Shown here: positions 36,150-48,350 of the stretch, one piece after another
How positions within the stretch are numbered: position 1 is the first letter of the stretch
Layout of the letters: each line of letters begins with the position of its first letter
NCBI RefSeq assembly: GCF_003576645.1
Contig: NC_044929.1
Location: forward strand, 19,582,974-19,646,973
Reading direction: 5' to 3'
DNA length: 64,000 bases
From: Ipomoea triloba
Taxonomy: Eukaryota > Streptophyta > Magnoliopsida > Solanales > Convolvulaceae
The notes under the pieces: model-generated
What the model saw: the letters and a program-made list of their open reading frames with translations, nothing else
Database searches by the model: none
What the model was told of the DNA's origin: nothing
Program-made: the position numbers and the translations under genes

Positions 36150-37740
36150 TTTCATTCTTATAAGTACTACTAGTTTTATACGTGCATTGCGCGAATGGGT
36201 TAATGACCAATGTTTATATTTAAATAAATATTTGAAAGTATATCAATGCAAGATTATATAGGAGAAGTTTATACATGGGTAATTGAATGTCGAATTTTTT
36301 ATTATTTAAATATCTAACTCAAAGTATATGAATCCAAGATAATATAGAAAATTCATTATAATTATTACTAGAATAAATGTTTGCAACCTTGTAAAATCGA
36401 TAGTCTAAATATTTGGTCTAAAAATGATAGTCTAAATAAATACTACTTTTAATTTGAATTTTTCTAAGTGGTTCTTAATTCTCTTTTGAGTAATATTGTC
36501 ATTGTCTTCATCTTTACTATTTGTTCTCTTCATTTTTGTTGGTAGTGTGTTATTTGTAATTCGGATATTGTTGGTAGCATAGATGACAACGTCATGCAAT
36601 GAGATTATGATATAGCTAGGAGCTATGGACTTTCCTTTAGGTGTTCTGCTTGGGGTTCATTTGGTTCAACCATTATTGTTGAATGAGTTATTGTGGATAA
36701 AGAAATCCCTAGTTTAAGAAAAAATATTAAATAAATTAATAAAAATTTGAAATTTTAAAATATTATGTATTCCAAAGATATTAAAATGTTGTTTCTCGCT
36801 TCAATTTGCTGGGTAATGGGTTATTTGAGTACTTTCATTGTCAACAAATCCCCCAAGTAATTAATATGAATGGTTTCAAACTATTTTTTTTATTTTTTTT
36901 CATGGTATTAAAGAAATATATATTTATCATTTTTTTTGTGTAACTACTAATTTATTTAATTCAATAAGAGTAAAATAGAGTGATTCCACTTCAATTTGTT
37001 GGGTTATTATTTGAGTACTCTCTTTGTCAACCAATCCCCAAGTAGTTAATATAATTAGCTTCAAATTATTTTAAAATTTTTTTTCGTAGTGTTAATAAAA
37101 TACTTGGTAAATAAATATATAACATTATTTTGCACTATAACTTTGATATTTAATTATAAGATATTGTAAAAATAAGATAATGGAAAATGTAATGAATATC
37201 AATTGATAAATTTGAATGTAAAGAATCTTTGCATGATAGAAAATAAAGACAATATAACTAATGAAATTATTTCTCTTATTTAATTTAATTTTTTTGATAA
37301 TGAATAATTTTTTCAAAGAAAGGTATTGTAGACACATAATTCTAAATTAAAGAAATACATATGTATCATTTTTTGTTGTAGCTACTAATTTATTTAATTT
37401 AATAAGAGTAAAATAGAGTGAGAAACTTAATTATGTCAAATTTGATTGAGATGAGGTTCGAACCTAAGACCTTTCTTATAGAAATTAATGGGTAAGTTAA
37501 AAGTTAGCGAAATATTAACGGAGAAGAGAATATTTAACGGAAAGCTTAATGTATAATCATAAAAGTAAGGTTAAATTAAGTAATTTCTATTAATAATATT
37601 AATCTGAATTATCTTAACCATCTATTTGATTAAATAATTTATCTGAACCATCCATTTGATTAAATAATTTGGCCGTCATTTTTTCTATCAATTTTAAACC
37701 TAACTGTCTTTGTCTCTTATAAGTATAGTAGATTTTTGTT
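36150..37740. mobile_element. Possible non-coding element with 'cttataagta' edges (candidate)
   Basis: The left edge 'cttataagtactactagttttatacgtgcattgcgcg' and the right edge 'ctcttataagtatagtag' resemble the termini of a widespread plant repeat class. The interior repeats 'aaatagagtga' and 'caaattgctgggtta'-type blocks, and a stretch at 36440-36570 recurs at 50080-50210. No protein domain. Could be a Helitron relative or just old debris. Confidence 0.3.
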
Positions 37741-39004
37741 CCCTCCAATGTTCAAAATGTCTGTCTGCTAATGCCCTTTTCAGAATGTCAATGATTGGCA
37801 GCGCAATATATATTGGTTGGTTGTTGCAGCTACTTATGTTGCATGCAATTAATGCAATTAACGCAATATATATCGGTTGGTCTGCTAATTCCTTTTTTGT
37901 TTTTTTGGATTGGCTACTTGCATATGGCTAAATCATTCTTGATAATTGTATTGATTTATTTTATAATTTTTAAATTAGTTTTATAACATTATCATTCTTT
38001 TTTTTTTAATTATAAAAGCTAAATATCTGTTAGCCGACAAACAAATTCAGTGAAAAACTAAACATTTTCGGCTATTCTTTCCGAACCAGTCCAAATATTT
38101 TATAGGTCCGGGGTGAGATTAAAAAAATGGACCTTATATAAAAAAGCTAAAATTTAAATTTAATAAAACTAAAAAAACGATAATATCAAATAACATGAAA
38201 TAAGATTAAAAAAACTCTTCAACAATGAAATAAAATTGCAAAAAAAATAAAATTGATTTAACACAAGAATGCGCCATATAACTAACAGTAAGATTAAGAC
38301 TATGACAAGCACATTTCAGGTATAAATCTCGTTTCACGAGAATAGTGTATATATACCAATTTTTTATTTCTCCATATTCATTTGTACTTATATGGTCACA
38401 AAAATTTTGAGATTTTATGAGTGTTCAATATTTATGTTAGAAAAAATTAAAGTTAATTCACAATATTTGTATTTATTTATATTTTAAAAATTAAACATCA
38501 AATATCATATGTAAATATTAATGTGATTATTGTACAATTCATTCACAACTTATATAAATCACATTAATGACAAATCAAATTCCATATTTCTTTATATTAT
38601 AGGCCCCTTCAAGCATGGACCGGCCGTGCTTCTTTTAGTTTCTAATTTATTTCAATAGCTTTTATAAGTTGTTATGTGATGCTAAATGTTTCTTAACTTA
38701 AGACACAATTCAATATCTATACCTAAGACTCTTTGTATCTTTTAAGTTTTATTTAATAAAATTACCCTTTTTCCTGATTAAAGTATAAAAAAAAAGTCAA
38801 TAAATAGGGATTGAATGTGGAAGAACCAAATTAAACTATATATATCTGCACTTATAACACAATTACTTGCACCAAAGTTTGAGTTATTTATGAAAATGTT
38901 ACCGCGTCGTTTTTCTTATTTATGATTCGTTGATCTGGACATGTGGACAGCTGTGAAGCGTTCTCATTTCCTTCTTGGGCAGCAGTTCGCATGGGAGCGC
39001 CCCC

Positions 39005-39006
<2 letters not shown>
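37741..39006. other. Intergenic DNA
   Basis: AT-rich, no gene recognised. Short frames around 37710-37931 are not supported. Confidence 0.45.
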
Positions 39007-39041
<35 letters not shown>

Positions 39042-39043
<2 letters not shown>

Positions 39044-39254
39044 TTTTGGTTCAGGTGCGGCCGTGCGGTCACACACCACTCAATGTTACGAAATACACCA
39101 CTCAATGTTAAGAAACACACCACACAAATATGCACTAATATGCATTGTGGTGTGTTTCTTAATATTGTGGTGTGTTTCTTAACATTGAGTGGTGTATTTC
39201 GTAACATTGAGTGGTGTGAACCGCACGGCTGCACGGGAGAGCACGACCGATCTT

Positions 39255-39257
<3 letters not shown>
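39042..39257. mobile_element. Foldback element embedded in a (TA)n microsatellite
   Basis: (TA)n at 39007-39041 and 39258-39296 flanks an insert starting 'gattttggttcaggtgcgg'. Its core is an inverted repeat: 'cacaccactcaatgttacg' at 39071 on versus 'cgtaacattgagtggtgtg' ending 39218. A related insert with 'ggttcaggtgcggtcgtg' lies at 62772-63071, also ending at (TA)n. Short elements bounded by TA microsatellites are known in plants as micron-type elements. Confidence 0.65.
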
Positions 39258-39296
<39 letters not shown>

Positions 39297-39298
<2 letters not shown>

Positions 39299-39420
39299 AG
39301 AGGTTCCTGTGTGGTTGTGCGGTTACTTTAGGTGCATGATTTTTCTTTTTAAGGTGCGTGATTTGTATGCTTAAGATCCGTGAGTTGTTGAAACTTTAGG
39401 TGCACCGTACCATTTTAAAA
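39297..39420. repeat. Related (TA)n-adjacent repeat with 'aggtgcatgat' units
   Basis: Starts 'gagaggttcctgtgtggttgtgcggt' straight after the (TA)n tract and iterates 'ttaggtgca(tg)'. The layout is similar to the neighbouring element but the sequence differs. No coding. Confidence 0.45.
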
Positions 39421-40055
39421 CCTTAGGTGCATGGTTTGCATGTGTTCTTAAGGTGTGTTCTTAATTGCAAAACTCATTCCGTAATAAAATAAGGGTTTCA
39501 TCCCTTCCTCCTCAGCCGCTTCCCCAACTATTAATAATTATTTCATTCCACCCTACTACCAAGCATGCAAAATACTTTTACCAAAACCCATTAGCATTAC
39601 CAAATATTTAATACTCATTACGATTTCGATTCACATGTGCAAATCAAACACACCCTTAGAGTTTTTGGTTGATGTGGAAGAAAGAGAAGGGGTAGAGATA
39701 ATGGACGGGTTTGTATGCTAAGTTGGGGAGTTTTTGTTAGGAAATTAAACAAAAAAAAAAATAAATAAATAAGAAAAATGCTCCTGTTTGAGACACTTGC
39801 ATGTTTAGCATACGTGTCCTCTTCCCACACCTATTGGGCATGTGAGAGTAGTTGCGAGTTGACAATCACTCTTTCTTTTTACTCTTATTTTTTATTATTT
39901 GTTTTTCGTTTTAAATCTATTTGGCACCAAAAATTTAGAAAAAATAAAATCTTTCATTGAGATTGCTCTGTGATATTGTATCAACTATCAAGAGATAATA
40001 TATTCTGAACAATCTCTTTTATTTGTGGCCTTTTTTTAGACTTATTTGTGGCAAC

Positions 40056-40086
<31 letters not shown>

Positions 40087-41430
40087 GTGACAAGGAGAAT
40101 CTATAGTCAAATCTGACTGATAAATTAACCTAAGTCTATAGTTGATCGTCTTAAACTAAGAAGACAAATAAATCACTCTCATTTAAATTTGAAACCTTGC
40201 GTTACATATCAAACAATTGAACCGACTGGTTATTATTATTATTATTATTATTGTGAACAAAGAAAATTTTGAATGTATATATTTTGGGATTCAAAATTCT
40301 AGTTACAATATGTATCAATATGCGGTGTGGGTATAATATCTCTGGATGATCCTCTGATTCTTCAATTGATCGATGTCTTGACGCTCCATTGAAGGGCCCC
40401 CCGGATCTCTAGTGGCTTGATCTTCAAAGAAGAACTTATATGTTTGTTCTTCTGAAGGGCCTCCGGGTTCAAATGGCTTGATCTTCAATTGGAGATTTTG
40501 ATCAATATGATAGGCATGGAGGAGCTGGGGACTTTCAAGGTCATGGGGCTTTTATTTTCATAATCATGATCTCTAATTCTCTAAATAAGATTCAAGCTAT
40601 TTCTATGATTTTTCTTAGGATGAATACATAGAAATAAAAGGTCCTATTTATAGCTGTAAGATAAAGAGTTTTGATAAATTCAAACTCTTTTGATATTATC
40701 TAATTAACAAATTAGATAATATCAATATTATCCAAATACATTTAAATATACTAATATTTAAAAAATAACAATATTTAGCAAATTTTCAGTGTCAACAATT
40801 ATTATTATTATTATTTGGGCAGCAGGGCAAGCATCAAAATGCGCAGTGTTGATGCTTAGATCCATCAAAAGAATTAATTAACCATTATTATGAAAGAAAA
40901 TATTATTCCCGATGAAAAAAATAGGAAAAAAAAAATTGATTTTTCCTTGTGATCATCAACATATGAGATAATGATGAATAAATTGTATCTAAAAATTAGC
41001 GTGACAACTGACAATCGCGCTTTACTGTAGGACGTGACATTTCTTGGATTATTAGCGCTTAAATTTCTGTGAATTATACACGAGCTCAAATATTTAAATC
41101 AAAACCTTAACGTCGTACTTTGTACTTAATTAATATAATTACTATACTTCCTAGGACGAGAACATACCACGTCGCTAACCATATTATAAAATTTAAAAAA
41201 TATATAAACCTACTTTCCATCAAATCGGTGGCTTCTACTTCGTACCTGTCGCCATGTTTGACTGCTTGGGTTTTCTTTGGTTTTAGTAATATAAACAATT
41301 TTTCTTTCCCAATTTTTCTTTTTTAATGATGATATAAATCCGTCTAATCTTAAATTTGGACGCCACTATAGTGTTACTGTCACCTTTTTCCTATCTTGTC
41401 TTCGTGTCTATCATGGTAAAACATGATTGG
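39421..41430. other. Intergenic DNA with (ATT)n tracts and MITE fragments
   Basis: 39554-39655 repeats the 'attccaccctactaccaa...aaacacaccctta' MITE remnant seen at 25953-26052. (ATT)n tracts lie at 40056-40086, 40230-40252 and 40797-40814. 40380-40560 holds 'gaagggcc(c)tccggg...cttgatcttcaa' repeats without a coding frame. No gene. Confidence 0.45.
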
Positions 41431-41435
41431 AAACC

Positions 41436-41753
41436 TTAGGACATCCACAATAGAAATTTTTGCGTGGCTTTTGAGGAGATTTTGACTAAAGTATAAAAAG
41501 TAGAAGAATGAGAGAAATGTTTGATGTTATTACAGAAAGGCTTGATTTTTGTCTCCAAAAGTAGGCCCTACCAAAACAAAGAAATAGTGTTGTTCAATAG
41601 CGTGAAGCATCCAGTTGGGCACGTTAAATTGTATTTTTTTTTTTAAAAAAAAATTTGCTTCTCAGGTTTTTTTTCCCCTTCACTCTCATCTTCTCTTTTA
41701 TAGTCACACGTGCAAAAACTTCACAAATCTATGCCTATTGGGGATGCTCTTAG
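41436..41753. mobile_element. MITE with CATCC(C/A)CAATAG ends
   Basis: The left 'ttaggacatccacaatag' and the inverted right 'ctaagagcatccccaatagg' form terminal inverted repeats of a very common plant MITE type. No coding sequence; target duplication not clear. Confidence 0.5.
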
Positions 41754-42638
41754 TAAATTTATTGTTGAGTATTTTGTCCGTGCCAACAAAGAAAAAACAT
41801 GAGAGAGAAAGAAAAAAGATACAAGAAAAACTAAAAATATAGTTGGTAGGGATTGCGCACTTGTTGAACACACCTCGTTCTTTATACGTTTTTTTTTTGT
41901 TTTTTGTTTTTTTTTTAAATTCTAAAGTCATTAAAAACTTAGATTTATAAGGAGAATTGAGTTCTTTCTCTCTCCTTCATATATTTATATTAAGCTAAAA
42001 AGCTGAGCAAAAAATCATATTTAAGGGCTCGACCTTAAGAATATTTAAAGGGGTTAGGAAATAATAATTTTAAATATTTATAATATTTGTGGTTATAATT
42101 TTTATGTAATTCACATTAATTTAATCATTCAATAATACACATTATAATTAGATGCTCACCCTGTCAAATCCATCCTATCATTAAATTTCTCAAATAAAAA
42201 AGTTAAAGAAAATAAGTACAAAATCTTTAAAGATCTATGTGCACCACCTACTTTGATATCTCTATTGAAATTTTGTTTAAGTTGAAGAAGATGGGCAACA
42301 AAAATGCGGTGATCGAGTTCCCTCACCATCGTTACTCTCCAGATGATGATTGATTTTTTTAAAAGGATAAATTAATTTTCGCAAAAACAAAGGATAAATC
42401 AAGAAAAAATTCAATAAGAGAGATTATATATATTGAGATATTGAGAACTAGTGAAATTTCTCTTCCTAATATTCTTTGTTGTTATGTTCAAAAAAATATT
42501 CTTTGTTGTTAACATAGAGTATTTCTTTATTGGTATTCATATACTACGTATTTATTAAGTTATGATTTTTAGTTTGATTAACAAGTATATAAAAATAAAA
42601 ATTTAGTAACATTCTTTTTAAACAAAATATACATTAAA

Positions 42639-42673
<35 letters not shown>

Positions 42674-42955
42674 TAGAGCACGAGGTCCACGCCGCCTTTG
42701 ATTGTGTCTAGTCAGTAGTACATTATTATTATAATAATAATTATTTATTGTTCCTATTGCCCATTACCCATCTAAATAATTTGATATCAACCAAACTTTC
42801 TAGCCTTTTAATTAAGTAGCTTAGCTTCTTTCAAAAAAAAAAAAAAAAGTAGCTTAGCTATGTCGGATATATAGTCATTAACATTCACTTATCATCTTAG
42901 AAAAACCAAAAGAAATAAATAATAAAAATCAGTAATTAAAATTAAAAGAATTAAG

Positions 42956-43009
<54 letters not shown>

Positions 43010-44725
43010 AATTAATATAACATATTTAATTTGTATTGATGAAATATAGTCTTATTTTATAATTCAATTTGGACCTTTACAAAAAAAAATTATATAGATT
43101 TAAAAATATTATACTTATTGAAAAATGTTATGAAATAAAAATAATTTACAAAATAAACAACTACAATTCAAAATTTTACTTTAAAACATTTGTTTGGTGC
43201 ATGTTAACCATTTACCAAATTTTTATATTTATATTTGATTTGAAATGATCTTGAAGAATGATTACGACCTTACAGGTAATTCACTTACTTATTGCCTATT
43301 CTGACTCAAAATTTTAAAGTTATATTTTTCCTTCTTTTAAATTACATAATGATCAATGTACTATTTTTTAAACATATGATAAAAATTTTAATCCAACGAA
43401 TTAGATGGTAGGAGTGTAGTTTTGTCAAAGGAAAGTACGGTTGGATGGGTGCGCTGTCGGCTAGTTGTACTGTGTACGAGGTTTAGGATATATTGAGGAA
43501 TACGTGGAGGATTCGGGTCCATTCATGGAACGTTTTGCTATCATATCTCATCCGCATCTTTAGTCAATCTTTCCCTTTTTATCATTATTTTACTGCCCAA
43601 TTATTTCGTTTCTATTTTTGTTCATTTTTTTAATTCCCCTGTTGCCCTGTCCCTGTCCCGCGTCAATTATTGAAAGCATTTGCAGTGTACATTTACCCAA
43701 ATGCCACCCCGTCATTATACTTTCCTTTTTCGTCCTGCCGTCCAATTGTCCCTATTCCCCCATATGGGACCCACCAAAAGAAAATTTTAAAATATCAGTT
43801 ATTTTTTTTTTTTGGGTGGTTTAATGCATTATAAATATTTATTACTAATTTTTTTACTTTTATTTTTTATTGACAAGAAATCCACAACTACTAATTAATG
43901 ATGTGTATTGAAAAACCCTAAAATGTCAATAGATCATTCTCATTGGGAGTTAAACTTATAATCGTATAGTTACCAAGTCAACAATTTAACCAGTTTAGTT
44001 GAGATTTTGTGTCATGTAATATAGAATATAGACATGCTATGATTTAACAATTTAGTATATTATTGGCAAATTTAACCTATGACAAGTAGAAATTGTTGAC
44101 CGTTTCTTCCTCCTCAATTCACACTAAACTTTTTTGTGTGATTTTCTTTCAATAAGCTTGTATGGTTGACTGTGTCCTTTCTAATATAATAAGGCATAAC
44201 ACTCTATTTATTGAACATCGTATGTTAAAATTGAGAAAAGTATATACATTACTGAACCTAAATTCAAATTACTCGACTATTATTGAACTATACTTTAATA
44301 CATGAGTTAAATCTAATAAAATATTATTTAATATTCTAATCTAGAAAATCCATAAAGTATGAGACTCACAATAAATGATATAAGTTCATATATATATATA
44401 TATAGATTACTTATATGTAAATTTCTTAAAATTAATCTGAATTAATTAAATAAGTCAAGTTAAATAATTTAAGATTGAACTCCGTCTCTCAAACTCCAGC
44501 CTCTTGATTCCTTATCATCTTTTTAGAAAACAAACAAATAACCTACACAAAAATGGACAGAGGAATCCTGAGTTTTCATTTTCAAACTCATCACATTATG
44601 AAACATAGGAAAAAAAAGAGATCTAAAAAGTGAACACAAGAGATTATATTATATATGTGTGGGATTTGTAATATATTATTTCTTTTAATTCTTCGATGGT
44701 GACAAAAGAAGATAGAAACACATGC

Positions 44726-44763
<38 letters not shown>

Positions 44764-45232
44764 GGTGAAGAATATTAGAATTGTTTGGAAGGCGTTGCAC
44801 TTTTCATTTGTAACCATTAATTTGGATGTTTTAAGGATAAGATTGAAGTCACATAAATCATACCAAAGACGTTACATCATGAGCAGTTGTGACACGAGTA
44901 AAACTGTTCTTGTACGTCGATCGTCGCCCTCTATCGACATTAATTTAATTTATTTACAGAGAAATAATGGTATATGCCAACCATCCCTTGCCACGCACCC
45001 CTTTCAACAACTCATTCTCAAGCACTCAACTTTCAGAGCCTATGAAAGAATTTATAAAATAATTTTTTATACAAAAATAGAAATTATAAAGTATTCTTCA
45101 ATTTTGGAAATAGTATACTTGTGTGTGTGTGTTTTTTTTTTTTTTTGTTTTAAATTTATCAGAAAGGTGAATTGCACTACTAGATAGAAATGAAGTTAGG
45201 TTAGGCTGTGACAAACACTGGGCTTATCTTCT
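41754..45232. other. AT-rich intergenic DNA with microsatellites
   Basis: Contains poly-A 42640-42669, (TA)n 42963-43006 and (ATT)n 44730-44764. The 163-codon frame at 44696-45187 is built partly on the (ATT)n tract (poly-Leu) and has no domain. No gene supported. Confidence 0.5.
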
Positions 45233-45352
45233 TTAATCACACTCTGAATTGCACTTGAAGGCTCCTCGAAAGAGCGAGAAGGCCGCTAGAGTGTCAGTTG
45301 TTCTATTCTGCTCCCTAAAGATGTGATGGACCCTAACCTCATCAAAGCTCAT
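45233..45352 (-). pseudogene. RNase H-like (LINE-type RVT_3) scrap
   Basis: The minus strand encodes MSFDEVRVHHIFREQNRTTD followed by TLAAFS, matching the 'V.I.HI.RE.N...D.LA' C-terminal motif of the RNase H domain in plant LINEs and related RVT_3 proteins. It is only about 40 codons long with a stop after CNSECD. Isolated remnant. Confidence 0.6.
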
Positions 45353-46909
45353 GCTAATTTTTATTTTTATTTTTGGGTTTTTGTGTTTTTAAGAGTTTAA
45401 GTAAACAATAATATAATTAATATGTTTTCAAAAAAAATATATAATTAATATAAGTTTTGGTCTCTTGACTATATTACCATTTTCATGTTTAAATTTGTTA
45501 TTCAATATTTACTATCAATATGATCACGTTTATTTTTATTTTATTTTTTTCTAATCAACAAAATCTAATTAAAAATATTCAAAATCTTATTAATTTCACC
45601 AAATTTCACCTTTAGCGTTTTACTTTTCATAAGAGTATCTTCTATGTGGATTACATGGTATTACCTAGGCATTGAGTATCTTTTCAATATGATTTGTTGG
45701 CTATTATACATTGCATGTATTGTTTTTTTCCTGTGTGATTTGTAAGCGCTATTACAAAGGGTAATAAACACTAAGTTTAATTAATGTATACTCTCGGATA
45801 ATGACTGTGAGTTTTTCTCGTCAAAAAACAAAAAAAACTTATTGGCCCAAAAAAGATGATTTGTACGTAGAAGAGATAAGTATTGTGGAGAGCAATCAGC
45901 ATGCGTGGCATGGACAATCTACGTAAGAAATTGGGCTTTGGAAGTAAGTAGGTTGAAGTGCCCAATGTTTTAAATAACGTTGTAGACATATATAGAATAT
46001 AGTCCTTGTCCATCTAAATAAAACATATATACCATCTTAAAGTATGGCTTCAATGTCAGACAACGTAGTTGGAGTGCCCAATGGCCGGATTGGTTATATG
46101 CAAATATGCAATTGCCGTTTAAACTTTTTGCTTTCAAGTTAAGGGCACTTTGAATTGCCAATTCATGTTTAATATTACATGAAAATTTTAATTTTTTACC
46201 AATACAATCGGCAAATATTTAATTAATATAATGACATTCTTATTTCTTTTTTTTTTGTTCGTGATAGGAATCAAACCCCACACTGTCATTGAAAACTAGT
46301 CTTAAATAAAATTTCGCATATTCACTAAATTAGTGTCCTAAGGGATACTGACATATTTATATAAGTAAATTAAAAAGATATATAAGTATTTAATTTCTAA
46401 ATATTTTAATATTTTCTTGTAGTGTAATATGAGATTCTTTGTTTACGTAAGAGGTTTTGAGTGAGTCGTTACTTCGTACATTGTTATTTTTATCTTTATA
46501 TGCAAGTCTAGTCATGAATAGTGAGCTTTTATGTTATTAAACAATTGAAAAATATCACATTTCAACCATCCGAAAGTAAGGGCTCATGGCGTTTGTAAGG
46601 CCTTTGTGCCTCTTTGATATTCAATAGAAGTTGGTTTTTTTTAAAAAAAAAAAAAAAAAAAAAAACCATCCGAAAGTGATTAAAAATTTAAGGCTTTTGG
46701 TCATAAAAATTGTTTTAAATCACTTTTTCAATCATTTTTCGAATTAAAAAAAAAAAAAAAAGAAGTTGTCTATTGGTATTACCGATCACTAGTCAAAGTG
46801 GTTAGTAATTGAAATTTTAATTTACTAGATTGTCGATTGACTTGTTATCTTATAATTTGATGATTGATGGTCAAAATTTCTAATCACTTTGGTTGGATGG
46901 TTTTTTTTN

Positions 46910-46942
<33 letters not shown>

Positions 46943-47052
46943 AATAGCCATGATTACAGAATAGTTATTTTTGGGTACCTATACATTAATATAATGATAA
47001 AACAAGAGTCATTCACGCAATCACAAATGCATATAACTAACTAAAGTATCAA
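45353..47052. other. AT-rich intergenic DNA
   Basis: Nothing coding recognised. Contains poly-A (46639-46664) and a T run with a single N at 46909. Confidence 0.45.
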
Positions 47053-47470
47053 GGCCAAAGACCTTGGCCCTGTTTGGTAAATGGCTATTTGGGTTAGAAG
47101 GTATGATTTGTTAATAACATTAGCTGATTGTAAAAAGTTTGATAGATTAGCTGTTAGCTGATAGCTGTTTGGTATAATTTTTTTTCTCAAAAAGCTAATT
47201 GAAAAGGCTGCTTTGAGTAGCATTTTGAATTTTAGTATTTTAGAGTTACAAAAAGCTTATTAACCAAACAACTAATAGTGATCAAATAAGCCAAAATTGG
47301 CTGATAGGCTGATTATTTACCAAACAGGGCCCTTGTGGTCTAGCGGCACCCGGTTTACACTCCCAGATGGAAAGGAGTGGGTTTGAGTCTCAGTAGAGGC
47401 GACTGTGACTCTTTGTGCTTCAATAGGTACAGAGTTAGTAGTATGGACTAGCAAAGTGGAAGTAGTTGGA
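47053..47470 (+). mobile_element. SINE (family 1) interrupted by a MITE
   Basis: The SINE head 'gccaaagacctt' (47053-47065) and the remainder 'cttgtggtctagcggcacc...' (47332-47470) match the intact copies ('caaagaccttgtggttaag' at 63814). Between them sits the 47066-47331 MITE. B-box-like 'gggtttgagtctc' at about 47387, followed by the family's 'ctttgtgcttcaataggt...gagttagtagta' tail. Confidence 0.85.
47066..47331. mobile_element. MITE (GGCCCTGTTTGGTAAA ends) nested in a SINE
   Basis: 266 bp with perfect 16-base terminal inverted repeats GGCCCTGTTTGGTAAA / TTTACCAAACAGGGCC. It is flanked by CTT on both sides (47063-47065, 47332-47334). The terminal sequence and 3 bp duplication resemble PIF/Harbinger (Tourist-like) MITEs, though CTT is not the usual TWA target. 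Confidence 0.85.
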
Positions 47471-48123
47471 TTTAACTTAAGTAATTAATGTATCAAATTT
47501 GAATCTTATAAATGAACCAATGAATTTCTTAAAAAAGTTTTTATATGTAATTGATAGTATGAATCTTATAATTTTATAAATGAAGCAATAAGTTTCTTAA
47601 TTTGTTTTTATATGTAACTTGATAGTAGTTAAATTACACATTAGATAGTTTTTGACTTTGTTATATTGACTCTTCTCAACTTAGGTGGTAGGTTTTTAAT
47701 GTACCTTACGGGAAAATGCGTTTTCTCATACATAATTGTTTGTTTGTTTAGTCTAGATTCATGTAGTTTGTTTGATTGATTGCTTTTTTTTTTCCAAATT
47801 TCTATAAAAACAGATTAATTATAAGGTAACTTAAATGACTATTGAATATTGAGAGATTTTTTAACAAAGTATTAAAAAAGCTAAGGATCTTTTAAGTGTG
47901 ATGGGATTGAATTTAATTTCCTGAACTTGAGTCAAGGACGCGCTCCATTTGGTTAGAACTGCGCACCAATTGGCTGAGATAATGAAGTTGGACCAAGGGC
48001 ATGATGGGTCAACCCAAGATATATGGGAGACTGTAGAAGCTGTTATAATTTGCATGAGATCAAGTGGGTCGGGGTTGTAGGAGACTAGGAGTATCCCAGT
48101 GATGGAACTAATTGACCGGAGTA
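47471..48123. other. AT-rich intergenic DNA
   Basis: Nothing recognised. Confidence 0.45.
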
Positions 48124-48350
48124 TATAATTACAACAATTATCTGATTCAGGTCCATCTTGTAAAGTGAGTCTGGGTCAAAAACTTAAAATACACAATTTA
48201 TATACTGAATGTTCACAATTTTATATACTAAATGTTCACAATTTACATACTGAATGTTTACGATTCGAACATTCAGTATGTAAATTGTGAACATTCAGTA
48301 TATAAATTGTGTATTTTTAGACCTGAATTCACAATATAATTTGTCATATA
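48124..48350. mobile_element. MITE with iterated ATTGTGAACATTCAGTAT units, copy B
   Basis: The units appear inverted around about 48265 ('actgaatgttcacaatt' then 'gaacattcagtatgtaaatt'). Edge motifs 'gattcaggtcca' (left) and 'agacctgaattc' (right) are inverted. Copy C (53466-53680) has the same layout. Confidence 0.65.

Noticed and set aside
44696..45187. 163-codon open frame
   Set aside because: Its start region is poly-Leu from an (ATT)n tract, no domain follows, and the composition equals the intergenic background.
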